This document shows positions 36,684 to 45,008 of a stretch of DNA of 64,000 nt, one piece after another; the stretch's first letter is position 1; the number at the start of each line of letters is the position of its first letter. The stretch comes from an uncultured Rhodospirillaceae bacterium. GTDB lineage: Bacteria > Pseudomonadota > Alphaproteobacteria > Rhodospirillales > Magnetospirillaceae. The notes under the pieces are model-generated. The model was not told where the DNA came from. It saw nothing but the letters and a program-made list of their open reading frames with translations, and ran no database searches. A program made the translations under genes and the position numbers. Where the stretch lies: positions 106,698 to 170,697 of the forward strand of contig CALABS010000040.1 of NCBI GenBank assembly GCA_937887565.1, written 5' to 3'.

Positions 36684-37366
36684 TCCACCTTGGCCACCAT
36701 GCCGTGCTCGATGTGCAGGCGCGGGTGGTCGAAGCGGCCGACCAGCGCCTGGTTGTGGGTGGCGATGACGATGGTGGTGCCCAGCTTGTTCAGCTCCTCG
36801 AACAGGTACATCAGGCGCATGGCGATGTGATCGTCCACGTTGCCGGTGGGCTCGTCGGCGACCAGCAGGTCGGGCCGCCCGATCACCGCCCGGGCGATGG
36901 CGACGCGCTGCTTCTGGCCGCCCGACAGGGTCGAGGGCTTGGCCTTGAGGTGGTCGGCCAGGCCCACCCACGACAGCAGTTCGGGGACGTGCTTCTGGAC
37001 CTCGGATTCCTTGACGCCCCGCACCCGGAGCGGCAGCGCCACGTTGTCCAGCGCCGACAGGTGATCGAGCAGGCGGAAGTCCTGGAACACCACCCCGATG
37101 CGGCGCCTGAGCGCCGGCAGCTCGTAGCGCCGCGTCTGGGCGATGTCCTTGTCGAACATCACGACGCGGCCGCGGGTGGGGCGCAGGCCCAGATACATCA
37201 GGCGCAGCAGCGAGGATTTGCCGGCGCCGGAGGCGCCGGTCAGGAAATGAAACGAGCCCGCCGGCAGCTTGAAGGTGATGTCCTGCAGGACCTCGGGGCC
37301 AAGGCCGTAGCGCAGTCCCACGCTGTCGAAGCGGATGATGTGTTCCCCACGTGCCCGATGCCGCAC
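36680..37366 (-). CDS. ftsE: cell-division ABC transporter ATPase FtsE
   Basis: ATPase of the FtsEX complex; 228 residues. Walker A is GASGAGKSS near 42, the Q loop VVFQDFRLLDHLSALDNV, the signature LSGGQKQRVAIARA near 140 and Walker B LLVADEPTGNVD near 163. The start is assigned to the GTG at 37366; homology (IIRFDSVGLRYG) begins nine codons later. Divergent from the zinc-ribbon gene. Confidence 0.94.
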   Translation of the reverse strand: MRHRARGEHIIRFDSVGLRYGLGPEVLQDITFKLPAGSFHFLTGASGAGKSSLLRLMYLGLRPTRGRVVMFDKDIAQTRRYELPALRRRIGVVFQDFRLLDHLSALDNVALPLRVRGVKESEVQKHVPELLSWVGLADHLKAKPSTLSGGQKQRVAIARAVIGRPDLLVADEPTGNVDDHIAMRLMYLFEELNKLGTTIVIATHNQALVGRFDHPRLHIEHGMVAKVE

Positions 37367-37418
37367 GGCTGAGTCTCCCGAACGGGGCCGAAGGATGACA
37401 CGCGAGGCGACGCTCCGT

Positions 37419-37448
37419 CCAGCGCGCGCTTGAGCCAGCGCGCGCTTG
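37419..37448. repeat. two direct copies of a 14-mer between ftsE and the zinc-ribbon gene
   Basis: CCAGCGCGCGCTTG occurs at 37419-37432 and 37435-37448. The second copy runs into the -35 of the next promoter, so it could be a regulator site. Confidence 0.5.
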
Positions 37449-37474
37449 TCTCCGTGGGGAACTCGGCCTATAAC
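37446..37474 (+). promoter_or_regulatory. promoter of the zinc-ribbon membrane protein
   Basis: The -35 is TTGTCT (37446-37451), the spacer is 17 bases and the -10 is TATAAC (37469-37474), 32 bases before the ATG. Confidence 0.55.
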
Positions 37475-37505
37475 GGACATCCGACTCGGGGGGTCGTTCA
37501 TCATC

Positions 37506-38387
37506 ATGCTCATCAGCTGCCCGAACTGCGCCACCAACTTCTCGGTTCCCGACAACGCGCTCGGCCCCAACGGCCGGATGCTGAAATGCGCCAAGTGCGG
37601 GCACAAATGGCACCAGGACGCACCCCGTCCCGAGGACGATTTCGGCCTCGACGACATTCCGACGCCGACGCCCCCCGTCGCGCCGCCGCCGCCGCGCATG
37701 GACGACGATTTCCGGCCGGTGTCGTCGCCGTCGGACCTTGATCTCGAGCCGCCGGCGCCCTCGGCCCCGGCCGGCGCCGACCTTGATTCCGATCTCGACA
37801 TCGAGATGGAGGAGCCGCCGATCCCCAGTTTCGGCGCCCGCCCCAAGACCGACGAGAAGCCGGTCGAGATCGACCTCGATTCCGATGAGCCGCAGCCCAT
37901 CCCCGAGATGTTCGCCTCCAAGCCGCAGCGGAAGGGCACCGGCTTCCTGTGGTTCCTGCTGCTGCTGCTGCTGCTGGCCGGAGCCGGCGGCGGCGCCTAC
38001 TATTTCCAGGACAAGGTGGTCGAGATCTGGCCGCCGGCCGGCGATCTGATGGCCGATATCGGCCTGCGGGTCGAAAAGCCCGGCGCCGGGTTGGAACTGC
38101 GCAACGCCGGCACCCCCGAGCGCTTCGTGCACAACGACACCGAGGTGCTGATCGTGCGCGGCATCATCGCCAATGTCAGCGACCGCTCGCGCCCGGTGCC
38201 GACCATGAAGCTGATCCTGCTCGACAAGGACAAGTCCATCGTCCAGGAGAAGCTGGCCCAGCCGCCGGTGACCGAGCTGGAGACCGGCGGCACCGCCGGC
38301 TTCCGCATCATCCTGGAACGCCCCGACCCCAACGCCGTCGAGGTCAACGTCCTGTTCGTGGACGAAGCCGCCGACGCGGCGCAGTAA
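37506..38387 (+). CDS. MJ0042-type zinc-ribbon membrane protein
   Basis: A 293-residue protein. The N-terminal MJ0042 zinc ribbon (CPNCATNFSVPD, then LKCAKCGHKW) has four cysteines. A Pro/Asp-rich acidic linker (about 40-150) leads to one membrane helix (FLWFLLLLLLLAGAGGGAYYF, about 160-180). The C-terminal periplasmic domain has a DUF3426/FxLYD-like pattern (VLIVRGIIANVSDRSRPVPTMKLILLD). This architecture is common in alphaproteobacteria next to ftsE; the function is unknown. The ATG at 37506 is fixed by homology. Confidence 0.85.
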   Translation: MLISCPNCATNFSVPDNALGPNGRMLKCAKCGHKWHQDAPRPEDDFGLDDIPTPTPPVAPPPPRMDDDFRPVSSPSDLDLEPPAPSAPAGADLDSDLDIEMEEPPIPSFGARPKTDEKPVEIDLDSDEPQPIPEMFASKPQRKGTGFLWFLLLLLLLAGAGGGAYYFQDKVVEIWPPAGDLMADIGLRVEKPGAGLELRNAGTPERFVHNDTEVLIVRGIIANVSDRSRPVPTMKLILLDKDKSIVQEKLAQPPVTELETGGTAGFRIILERPDPNAVEVNVLFVDEAADAAQ

Positions 38388-38402
38388 GCCAGTCGCGTGC
38401 CG

Positions 38403-39521
38403 TCACGGGGTGGGTGTTAGGACCAGCAACTGCCCGATCGACGTCAGTCCGACGGTTTCGACCAGGCCCACGCCGGCGCTGTCGAACAGGCGCCGCCATT
38501 CCTTTTCGGTCCGTTCGCGACCGCGCGTCGCCATCAGCATCTGCATGTCCATCGCGGTTGCCGTCATGTCGGCCCGAAAGGCGGGGAAAACCATTTCCAG
38601 CAGCACGATGGCGGCCCCCACCGGCCGGGCGGCGGCGGCAACGGTGGACAGCGCCTTGACGCAGGCGTCGTCGCCGAAGCCATGCAAGACCGCGCTCAGC
38701 AGATAGATGTCACGGCTGTCCTTGCCGGTGGGCACGCTTCGCAGGACGTCGCCGGCCAGGAAATCGATCCGCGCCAGGCATTCCGCCCCGTCGCGGCCGG
38801 CCCAGTGCCGGGAAGCATCATCGATGATCGCCTCACGGTCGACCACCACCGCCCGCATATGCGGATGGCGTTTCAGGATCGCCACCGCCTTTGCACCATG
38901 GGCTCCCCCCACGTCGATGACGCGGTCGAAGCGGTCCCAGTCGAAATCCGTCGCGAAGGCCGCGCCCGCCACGTGCTCGAGCCGCCCCATGGCTTCGGCG
39001 AACAGGCGGTTGAAGTCCGGATGGCGGTCCATGTAGGCGTAGAATTCCTCGCCGTGCGAAAGCTCGAACGGCACATCCCCCGTGCGGATCCCCTGCTCCA
39101 GCGTTTCGAACCACGGCCGGCTCATCTCCGGCGAATTGTGCATCAGGACCATGGCGCGGACGTTGTCGGAACGATCGCGCCGCAGCGGCGCCGACAGCGC
39201 GTTGTTGCGCCACCGCCCCGGTGACGTCTCCTCGAATACGCCCATGGCCGCCAGCATGCGCAGCAGGCGGCCCAGGGCATCGGCATTGGCACCCACCTCG
39301 GCCGCCAGATCCGGCGCCGACAGGACCCGGTCGGCGAGGGCGGTCGCCAGATCCAGCCGCGCGGCCACATACAGCGCCCGCGCCTGCCAGAACGACGAGC
39401 CGATCTGGATCAGGCGGAAGGGCGGCGGTACCAGGCGATTGGGCAGGGCGGCCAGCTTGTTGGACAGGCGCAGGGCCAATCCAAAGGTGCGGACGGCCAG
39501 CGAGCGCTTTTGCAGGGTCAT
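38403..39521 (-). CDS. SAM-dependent O-methyltransferase
   Basis: A 372-residue methyltransferase of the plant/fungal caffeate or hydroxyneurosporene O-methyltransferase type. An N-terminal winged-helix dimerisation domain (LDLATALADRVLSAPDLAAEVGANADALGRLLRML) precedes a Rossmann fold with SAM-binding VIDVGGAHGAKAVAIL near 205. The C-terminal catalytic region includes LLSAVLHGFGDDAC. The substrate is unknown. Overlaps the TetR gene by four bases, so the regulator and enzyme form one operon. Confidence 0.85.
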   Translation of the reverse strand: MTLQKRSLAVRTFGLALRLSNKLAALPNRLVPPPFRLIQIGSSFWQARALYVAARLDLATALADRVLSAPDLAAEVGANADALGRLLRMLAAMGVFEETSPGRWRNNALSAPLRRDRSDNVRAMVLMHNSPEMSRPWFETLEQGIRTGDVPFELSHGEEFYAYMDRHPDFNRLFAEAMGRLEHVAGAAFATDFDWDRFDRVIDVGGAHGAKAVAILKRHPHMRAVVVDREAIIDDASRHWAGRDGAECLARIDFLAGDVLRSVPTGKDSRDIYLLSAVLHGFGDDACVKALSTVAAAARPVGAAIVLLEMVFPAFRADMTATAMDMQMLMATRGRERTEKEWRRLFDSAGVGLVETVGLTSIGQLLVLTPTP

Positions 39522-40135
39522 GATCTTTGCCTCCCGATGGTCGCCAGACCCGCCGCGATCAGGTGACCGTTGAAGCGGGCGAGATTGTCCAGGAACTCCT
39601 CGTCGAGCGGCCGCTCTATCTGCTCCTCGAACACCTCCTTCAACAGCAGCGGCGTCATGGCCAGACTGACGAAGGACAGCCGCAGGACGTCGGGATCGAT
39701 ATCGGCCCCCAGCACGCCCCTGGACTTCATCTCCTCGACCCGCTTCACCGACCGAGCGCGACCGCGCTCCAGCAATTGCTGCACGAAGCGCCGGCCCGGC
39801 CCCTGCCGGAGAGCCAGGACCTTGAGAATCAACCGAGGAAACTCGGGCATGGAAGCCATGGTGCGGTAATAAAGGGAGAGATAGCCCGCGAAGCCGGCGG
39901 GCGTGTCGAGCATCTCGCTGTCGAGGACATCCAGAAGCGGCTTGAGGGTGTGGCGGATCATCTCCTCGTAGAGCCCTTCCTTGCTGCCGAAGTAGTACCG
40001 GATCATCGACACGTTGACGCCCGCCTCCTCGGCGATGCGGCGCGTGCCGACATTGTGGTAGTCGTCGGCGAGGAAGCAGGTCCGCGCGGCTTCCAGCAGA
40101 CGGTCGTGGACCGACGGTTCCGTCCGAGCTTCCAT
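39518..40135 (-). CDS. TetR-family transcriptional regulator
   Basis: A 205-residue regulator. The N-terminal helix-turn-helix is FLADDYHNVGTRRIAEEAGVNVSMIRYYFGSKEGLYEEMI (about 22-60), and the ligand domain is diverse. It is the first gene of an operon with the O-methyltransferase and probably autoregulates through the inverted repeat at 40155-40183. The ligand is unknown. Confidence 0.9.
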   Translation of the reverse strand: MEARTEPSVHDRLLEAARTCFLADDYHNVGTRRIAEEAGVNVSMIRYYFGSKEGLYEEMIRHTLKPLLDVLDSEMLDTPAGFAGYLSLYYRTMASMPEFPRLILKVLALRQGPGRRFVQQLLERGRARSVKRVEEMKSRGVLGADIDPDVLRLSFVSLAMTPLLLKEVFEEQIERPLDEEFLDNLARFNGHLIAAGLATIGRQRS

Positions 40136-40154
40136 TGGGTCCCCCAGCGATCAT

Positions 40155-40183
40155 GTGTCCGTGGGGGAATGCTAGCGGGACAC
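40155..40183. promoter_or_regulatory. inverted repeat upstream of tetR, candidate operator
   Basis: GTGTCC (40155-40160) and GGACAC (40178-40183) are separated by 17 bases, 20 to 48 bases before the tetR start. A -10-like TAGCAT on the minus strand lies inside it. This is a plausible self-regulation site. Confidence 0.4.
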
Positions 40184-40240
40184 GGGGGCGCACGACAGCG
40201 GAAGCGCCAATCAAATCGGGCCGGCCGATTGAAACGGAAA

Positions 40241-40268
40241 GAGGCCCCCGGGTTTCCCCGGGGGCCTC
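40241..40268 (-). terminator. rho-independent terminator of the Bax-inhibitor gene
   Basis: GAGGCCCCCGGG (40241-40252) pairs perfectly with 40257-40268 around a four-base loop. On the minus strand it is followed by CTTTCCGTTTC. It lies 26 bases after the stop at 40294. Confidence 0.85.
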
Positions 40269-40293
40269 TCGCTTGCCGTCAGGGCCGGCGCCG

Positions 40294-41016
40294 CTATTCG
40301 CTGCGGCGGACGCCCAGGAACTGCAGCAGGAACATGAACAGGTTGATGAAGTCGAGATAGAGCGTCAGCGCGCCCATCACCGCCTTCTTCTTGGCCACCT
40401 CGCCGCCGTCCAACTCCCAGTACATCTCCTTGATGCGCTGGGTGTCCCAGGCGGTCAGGCCGGCGAAGACCAGCACGCCGGCGGCCGAGATGACGAAATG
40501 CATCATCGTCGACTGGACGAAGATGTTGACCAGGCTGGCGATGATGATGCCGATCAGGCCCATCACCAGGAAGGTGCCGAAGGCCGACAGGTCGCGCTTG
40601 GTGGTGTAGCCGTAGAGCGACAGGCCGGCGAAGGCGGCGGCGGTGATGAAGAAGGTCCGCGCGATCGAGGCGCCGGTGAAGACCAGGAAGATGGAGGCCA
40701 TGGAGGCGCCCATCACCGCCGCGAAGGCCCAGAACAGCGCCTGCGCCGTCGAGGCCTTCATGGTCTCGATCTTGAAACTCATGAAGAACACGAATCCCAG
40801 CGGCGCCAGCATCACCACCCATTTCAGCGGGGTGCCGAAGATCAGCTGGACCATGGCCGGCGACGACGCCACCAGCAACGCGACGATGCCGGTGAGCGCC
40901 AGGCCGGAGGCCATGTAATTGTACACGCGCAGCATGTACTCGCGCAGACCCACATCGATCTGGGCGGCGTCCGCCTGCGCCGTGGTCATGTATCTGCGAT
41001 CGTTTCCGAAAGCCAT
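40294..41016 (-). CDS. Bax inhibitor-1/YccA family membrane protein
   Basis: A 240-residue protein with about seven hydrophobic helices. The BI-1 motifs MSFKIETMKASTAQALFWAFAAVMGASMA and LTAWDTQRIKEMY (with the C-terminal Asp pair region) are present. The ATG at 41016 has a GAGGACC ribosome-binding site. Bacterial members are linked to calcium leak and FtsH quality control; its role here is not known. Confidence 0.92.
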   Translation of the reverse strand: MAFGNDRRYMTTAQADAAQIDVGLREYMLRVYNYMASGLALTGIVALLVASSPAMVQLIFGTPLKWVVMLAPLGFVFFMSFKIETMKASTAQALFWAFAAVMGASMASIFLVFTGASIARTFFITAAAFAGLSLYGYTTKRDLSAFGTFLVMGLIGIIIASLVNIFVQSTMMHFVISAAGVLVFAGLTAWDTQRIKEMYWELDGGEVAKKKAVMGALTLYLDFINLFMFLLQFLGVRRSE

Positions 41017-41078
41017 GGTGGTCCTCTGCGACGAAGGAATGGTTGAACGCCCCCAATATGGCGCAGTCCCCCCTGGAA

Positions 41079-42467
41079 TCAAGGACAAGTGGCCGGACCG
41101 CCGGCGCGGGCGGTCACGGTGCGGGCCAGTTCAGCCCCCAGGCGGGCCACCGGCGTGGCGAAATCGGCCGGGTCGGGCTGGCGGAACAGCCGCATGGAGG
41201 GATACCAGGCGCAGTCCTCGGGCTGGTCCAGCCAGCGCCAGTCGGAGACGAAGCGCAGCAGCATCCAGGTGGGCCGCCCCAGGGCGCCGGCCAGATGGGC
41301 GGCCGAGGTGTCGATGGTGACGATCAGGTCCAACTCGGCCATCGCCGCCGCCGTGTCGGCGAAGGACCGCAGGCCCGGCCCCAGGTCGCGCACCAGGCGG
41401 TCGGCGCCGGTGGCGGCCAGGTCGGCGGCGCGCGGCCCCAGCTGCAGCGAATGCCAGGCCACGCGGGGGTCCTCGAACAGCGGCAGCAGCGCCTCCAGCG
41501 GCCACGAGCGGTCGCGCGGCGTGGTCTTGCCGGCCCATACCAGGCCGGCATTGAGTACCGTCCCCGGCACCCGCCCCAACGGCCGCGCCAGCTTCCGGAC
41601 CGGCCGCAGATAGGGCACCTCCGCCGGCAGCGTGCGCCAGGTGACGCCGAGGATGTGGGCCAGGCTGAGCATGGGCGCCCACAGGTCGTAGGGCGGCGGC
41701 GGGGCGTGCTTGTCCACCACCGCGGCGACCCCGGCCAGGCCGGCGAACAGATCGCGCAGCTCGGGCAGGCATTCCAGCACCACCCGCGCGCCGCGCCGGG
41801 CCAGCAGCGGCACGAAGCGGGCGAATTGAAGCGCGTCGCCGAATCCTTGCTCGCTGGTCAGCAGGACCGTCTTGCCGGCTACCTCCACGCCCGGCAGCAG
41901 CCGTTGGCCCGGCAGCTCGCGCCGGGGCGTGCGGGCCAGTCCCCAGCGGGCCTCGTAGCCCTCGAAGCCGCGCGCATAGTCCTTGAGGGCCAGCCGGGTC
42001 AAGGCCAGGTCCCAGGCGTGGTCGGCGTTGCCGGGATGGGCGGCGACCAGCGCCTCCATCATGGCCAGCGCCTCGTCCATGTGCCGCGCGTCGCGGAGCG
42101 CGAGGGCCAGGTTGTAGGTGAAGGAGGGCGTGGCCGGCGCCAGCGCCACCGCCCGCCGCAGGTGCCCGACCGCCTCGTCCAGCCGCCCCGCCTCGCGGAG
42201 CGCGTTGCCCATGTTGCTGTGGAAGCCGGCATTGCCGGGGTCGAGCGCCAGCGAGCGGGCATGGCTGGCGATGGCGGCGCCGATGCGTCCCAGCCGCCGC
42301 AGCGCCACGCCCAGGTTGCCGTGGGCGTCGGCGCTGTCGGGGGCCAACAGTGCCGCCATGCCGAAGGCCGCCGCCGCCTCCTCCGCCTTGCCGGCCGCCC
42401 AGGCGGCCCGGCCGGACGCCAGGGCCCGCGCCGCGTCGGCGCGGCGCTTGTCCATCTCGACGCTCAT
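41079..42467 (-). CDS. TPR protein with a glycosyltransferase-9-like C-terminal domain
   Basis: A 462-residue protein: four or five tetratricopeptide repeats in about 1-160 (e.g. DAHGNLGVALRRLGRIGAAIAS, GFHSNMGNALREAGRLDEAVGHLRRAV), then a GT-B-like region (GQRLLPGVEVAGKTVLLTSEQGFGDALQFARFVPLL, VGLVWAGK-like LVWAGKTTPRDRSWP, and VTIDTSAAHLAGALGRPTWMLL). The last motif resembles ADP-heptose:LPS heptosyltransferases. The acceptor is unknown. Confidence 0.82.
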   Translation of the reverse strand: MSVEMDKRRADAARALASGRAAWAAGKAEEAAAAFGMAALLAPDSADAHGNLGVALRRLGRIGAAIASHARSLALDPGNAGFHSNMGNALREAGRLDEAVGHLRRAVALAPATPSFTYNLALALRDARHMDEALAMMEALVAAHPGNADHAWDLALTRLALKDYARGFEGYEARWGLARTPRRELPGQRLLPGVEVAGKTVLLTSEQGFGDALQFARFVPLLARRGARVVLECLPELRDLFAGLAGVAAVVDKHAPPPPYDLWAPMLSLAHILGVTWRTLPAEVPYLRPVRKLARPLGRVPGTVLNAGLVWAGKTTPRDRSWPLEALLPLFEDPRVAWHSLQLGPRAADLAATGADRLVRDLGPGLRSFADTAAAMAELDLIVTIDTSAAHLAGALGRPTWMLLRFVSDWRWLDQPEDCAWYPSMRLFRQPDPADFATPVARLGAELARTVTARAGGPATCP

Positions 42468-42482
42468 CCCCCGCTTCCCCCC

Positions 42483-43778
42483 TTATCGCCCCGCCGCCTC
42501 CCGCAGCCGCGCCAGGCACTGGTCGCGGTCGGGGCGGTAGTCCAGGTCTTCCCACCAGCGCTCGACCTCCCCCAGCAGCCGGCCGATCTCGGGCCCGCGC
42601 GGGACGCCCATCGCCATGAGGTCGGCGCCGCGCACCGGCAGCTCCACCGGCTCCCAGCCGTCGGCGGCGTCCAGGAGCCCGATCCACCGCGCCGACCGGT
42701 CCGAGGTCGGATGGTCCGAGCGCGCCCGCTCGTCGGCCCAGGCGACCAGCACCAGGTCGCGGAAGGCCTCCGCTCCGAGCCGGCGCAGGGCGCGCCGCAC
42801 CATGGCGGGGTCCAGATCGGCCGACGCGGCCAACCGGGGCGCCGCGATGGCGACGACGCGGTCGCGCTGGGCGTTGGACAGTTTCAGCCGGTCGGCGACC
42901 GCCCTGGCGCCCGAGGCGTCGGTGCGCAGCAAGGCCCCCAGGCGGCGCACGGGATCGGGGGTGACGGTGTCGCGCACCATGGCCCGCTCTTCCAGCCAGC
43001 ACAGCACCCTCAGGCGGCCGAATTCCGCCGCCTCGGGCAGGATGTGCTCGAGGATGCGCTCGCCGTGCATCACCAGCAGCACCGAGGCCGGGTCATGGGC
43101 CTGCAGCAGGCGCACCAGCTCGCCGGCCACCCGCTCGCCCGACAACTCGACCAAGCGCGGCGCCATGCGACGGCAGGCCGACAGCGCCCGGCGGTCCATG
43201 GGCGGGCGGCCGTAATGGGCGTGGAAACGGAAGAACCGCAGCAGCCGCAGCACGTCCTCGTCCAGCCGCTTGACGGGGTCGCCGACGAAGACGACCCGGC
43301 CGGCGCCCAGATCCGCCAGCCCGTTGAAGGGGTCGTAGATGCGGCCCGAGGGATCGGCGAACATGGCGTTCATGGTGAAGTCGCGCCGGGCGGCGTCGGC
43401 GGTCCAGTCGTCGGTGAAGGCGACGCGGGCGTGGCGGCCGAAGGTCTCGACGTCCTCGCGCAGGGTGGTGATCTCGTAATGGGCCTTGCCGATCACCGCC
43501 GTCACCGTGCCGTGGGCCAGTCCGGTGGGAATGACGTAGATGCCGGCGCGGTCCAGCAGCGCCATCACCCGTTCGGGCGGATCGTGGGTGGCGATGTCGA
43601 TATCCTTGATGGGCCGCTTGAGAATGGCGTCGCGGACGCAGCCGCCGACGAACCGCACCTCGGCGCCGTCGGCGGTGAGCGCCGCCACCACCGCCCGGGT
43701 CTCGGCGGCCTCCATCCAGCCCTGCGGCGGCAACTGCCCCAGCGGTCCGTCGCGGTGCCGGTCGGTCGCGTTGGTCAC
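42483..43778 (-). CDS. cca: CCA tRNA nucleotidyltransferase / poly(A) polymerase family
   Basis: Adds or repairs the 3' CCA of tRNA; 431 residues. Class II nucleotidyltransferase motifs are VRFVGGCVRDAIL near 42 with catalytic DIDIATH near 60, RRDFTMNAMF near 130, and the CTP/ATP-selecting EDVLRLLRFFRFHA near 175. The start is GTG, overlapping the Nudix stop. The PcnB alternative is possible, but alphaproteobacteria usually have one such gene, acting as Cca. Confidence 0.92.
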   Translation of the reverse strand: MTNATDRHRDGPLGQLPPQGWMEAAETRAVVAALTADGAEVRFVGGCVRDAILKRPIKDIDIATHDPPERVMALLDRAGIYVIPTGLAHGTVTAVIGKAHYEITTLREDVETFGRHARVAFTDDWTADAARRDFTMNAMFADPSGRIYDPFNGLADLGAGRVVFVGDPVKRLDEDVLRLLRFFRFHAHYGRPPMDRRALSACRRMAPRLVELSGERVAGELVRLLQAHDPASVLLVMHGERILEHILPEAAEFGRLRVLCWLEERAMVRDTVTPDPVRRLGALLRTDASGARAVADRLKLSNAQRDRVVAIAAPRLAASADLDPAMVRRALRRLGAEAFRDLVLVAWADERARSDHPTSDRSARWIGLLDAADGWEPVELPVRGADLMAMGVPRGPEIGRLLGEVERWWEDLDYRPDRDQCLARLREAAGR

Positions 43779-44446
43779 CGTTCCCCCAGGACGTCGGACA
43801 GGTTGACGATGATGCCGGCGGTGGCCCCCCAGATCAGGCGCTCGCGCCAGGTCATGGCCCAGAACGGCCGCCGGCGCCCGGCCACCTCGCGGCGGTGCAG
43901 GCGGTGGTTGGCGGTGTCGACCAGGAAATCCAGCGGCACCTCGAACACGTCGGCGACCTCGAAGGGGTCGGGCGCCAGGGTGAAGGGGGGCGTGACCACC
44001 GCGACCACCGGGATGACCGAAAAGCCGGTGCCGGTGACGTATTCGTCCAGCCGGCCCAGGACCTCGACGTGAGCGCGGGCCAGGCCGACCTCCTCTTCGG
44101 TCTCGCGCAGGGCGCAGGCGACGGGATCGCCGTGGTCGGCGTCCTCCAGGCGGCCGCCCGGGAAGCTGATCTGGCCGGGGTGGTTGGCGAGATGGGCGGT
44201 GCGCTGGGTCAGCAGCACGGTCATCCCCTCGGCCCGCTCCACCAGCGGCACCAGCACCGCCGCCGGCGTCGGCGCGGTGCCGAGCAGGTTGACCCCGGGC
44301 GGCGGCTCGCCGGCCAGCTCGGCCTCCAACGCCGCGTCCGAACGCCCGCGCGGATCGTGTCCGCGCACCAGCCCGCGCACCACGTCGCCGCGGGTCAGGC
44401 GGGGTCGGTCAGCCGCCCCAGGGGAAAGAAGGTTCCGCTGCTCCAT
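43775..44446 (-). CDS. CoA pyrophosphatase (Nudix hydrolase)
   Basis: A 223-residue Nudix enzyme of the CoA/acyl-CoA diphosphatase type: the CoA signature LLTQRTAHLANHPGQISFPGG is followed by a Nudix box (GGRLEDADHGDP, then ALRETEEEVGL). The ATG at 44446 would overlap the upstream DUF1285 gene by 52 bases. A GTG near 44381 (VVRGLVRGHD) would avoid the overlap and may be the true start. Confidence 0.9.
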   Translation of the reverse strand: MEQRNLLSPGAADRPRLTRGDVVRGLVRGHDPRGRSDAALEAELAGEPPPGVNLLGTAPTPAAVLVPLVERAEGMTVLLTQRTAHLANHPGQISFPGGRLEDADHGDPVACALRETEEEVGLARAHVEVLGRLDEYVTGTGFSVIPVVAVVTPPFTLAPDPFEVADVFEVPLDFLVDTANHRLHRREVAGRRRPFWAMTWRERLIWGATAGIIVNLSDVLGER

Positions 44447-44955
44447 AGGCCGTACAGGTCTTCGCCTCCCACCTTTTCCTCGAACCCTTGCGCCACCAGT
44501 TCATAGTACACTGCCCGCGTCAGACGCGCCTCAAGTCCGTCGCGGACCATGACGTAAGGGATTTGCTCGCCGGTCTTGGGGCATTCGACGATTCGCAAGG
44601 GGTGGTCGCCATCCACGGTCACGATCTCGTCCATGTTGGTGCGGAAGCTCACCACCATCTCGCGCCCCGCGCCGCACCGGAACATCTCCACCGCCACGAA
44701 GGGCACGTCCTCCACATGGATGCGGCCGCGCTCGTCGGGCGTGACCAGCCAATAGCTGCCGTCGTCCCGGCGCCGCAGCATCGAGGCGAACAGGCAGACC
44801 ATCTCTTTGCGGGCGATCGGCGAGCCGTGGTAGAACCAACGCCCCTGCCGGTCGATGCGGATGCCGAGATCGCCGCAGTCTTCGCAGGGATCGGCGGGAA
44901 GCGCAGGCAGTTCGGTCAAGTGCTGTTCCTCTATGGCGATCCCGTCTTCCCGCAT
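44395..44955 (-). CDS. DUF1285 protein
   Basis: A 186-residue cytoplasmic protein of the DUF1285 family: IRIDRQGRWFYHGSPIARKEMVCLFASMLRRRDDG and YWLVTPDERGRIHVEDVPFVAVEM are typical. The ATG at 44955 has a GGTGAGG ribosome-binding site. It precedes the CoA pyrophosphatase and cca genes and is divergent from moxR, a conserved alphaproteobacterial arrangement. The function is unknown. Confidence 0.87.
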   Translation of the reverse strand: MREDGIAIEEQHLTELPALPADPCEDCGDLGIRIDRQGRWFYHGSPIARKEMVCLFASMLRRRDDGSYWLVTPDERGRIHVEDVPFVAVEMFRCGAGREMVVSFRTNMDEIVTVDGDHPLRIVECPKTGEQIPYVMVRDGLEARLTRAVYYELVAQGFEEKVGGEDLYGLWSSGTFFPLGRLTDPA

Positions 44956-45008
44956 ATGATGCCTCACCCCCGGCACGCCGCCCCAATCGCACGTTGGAGG
45001 ACCCGCCA

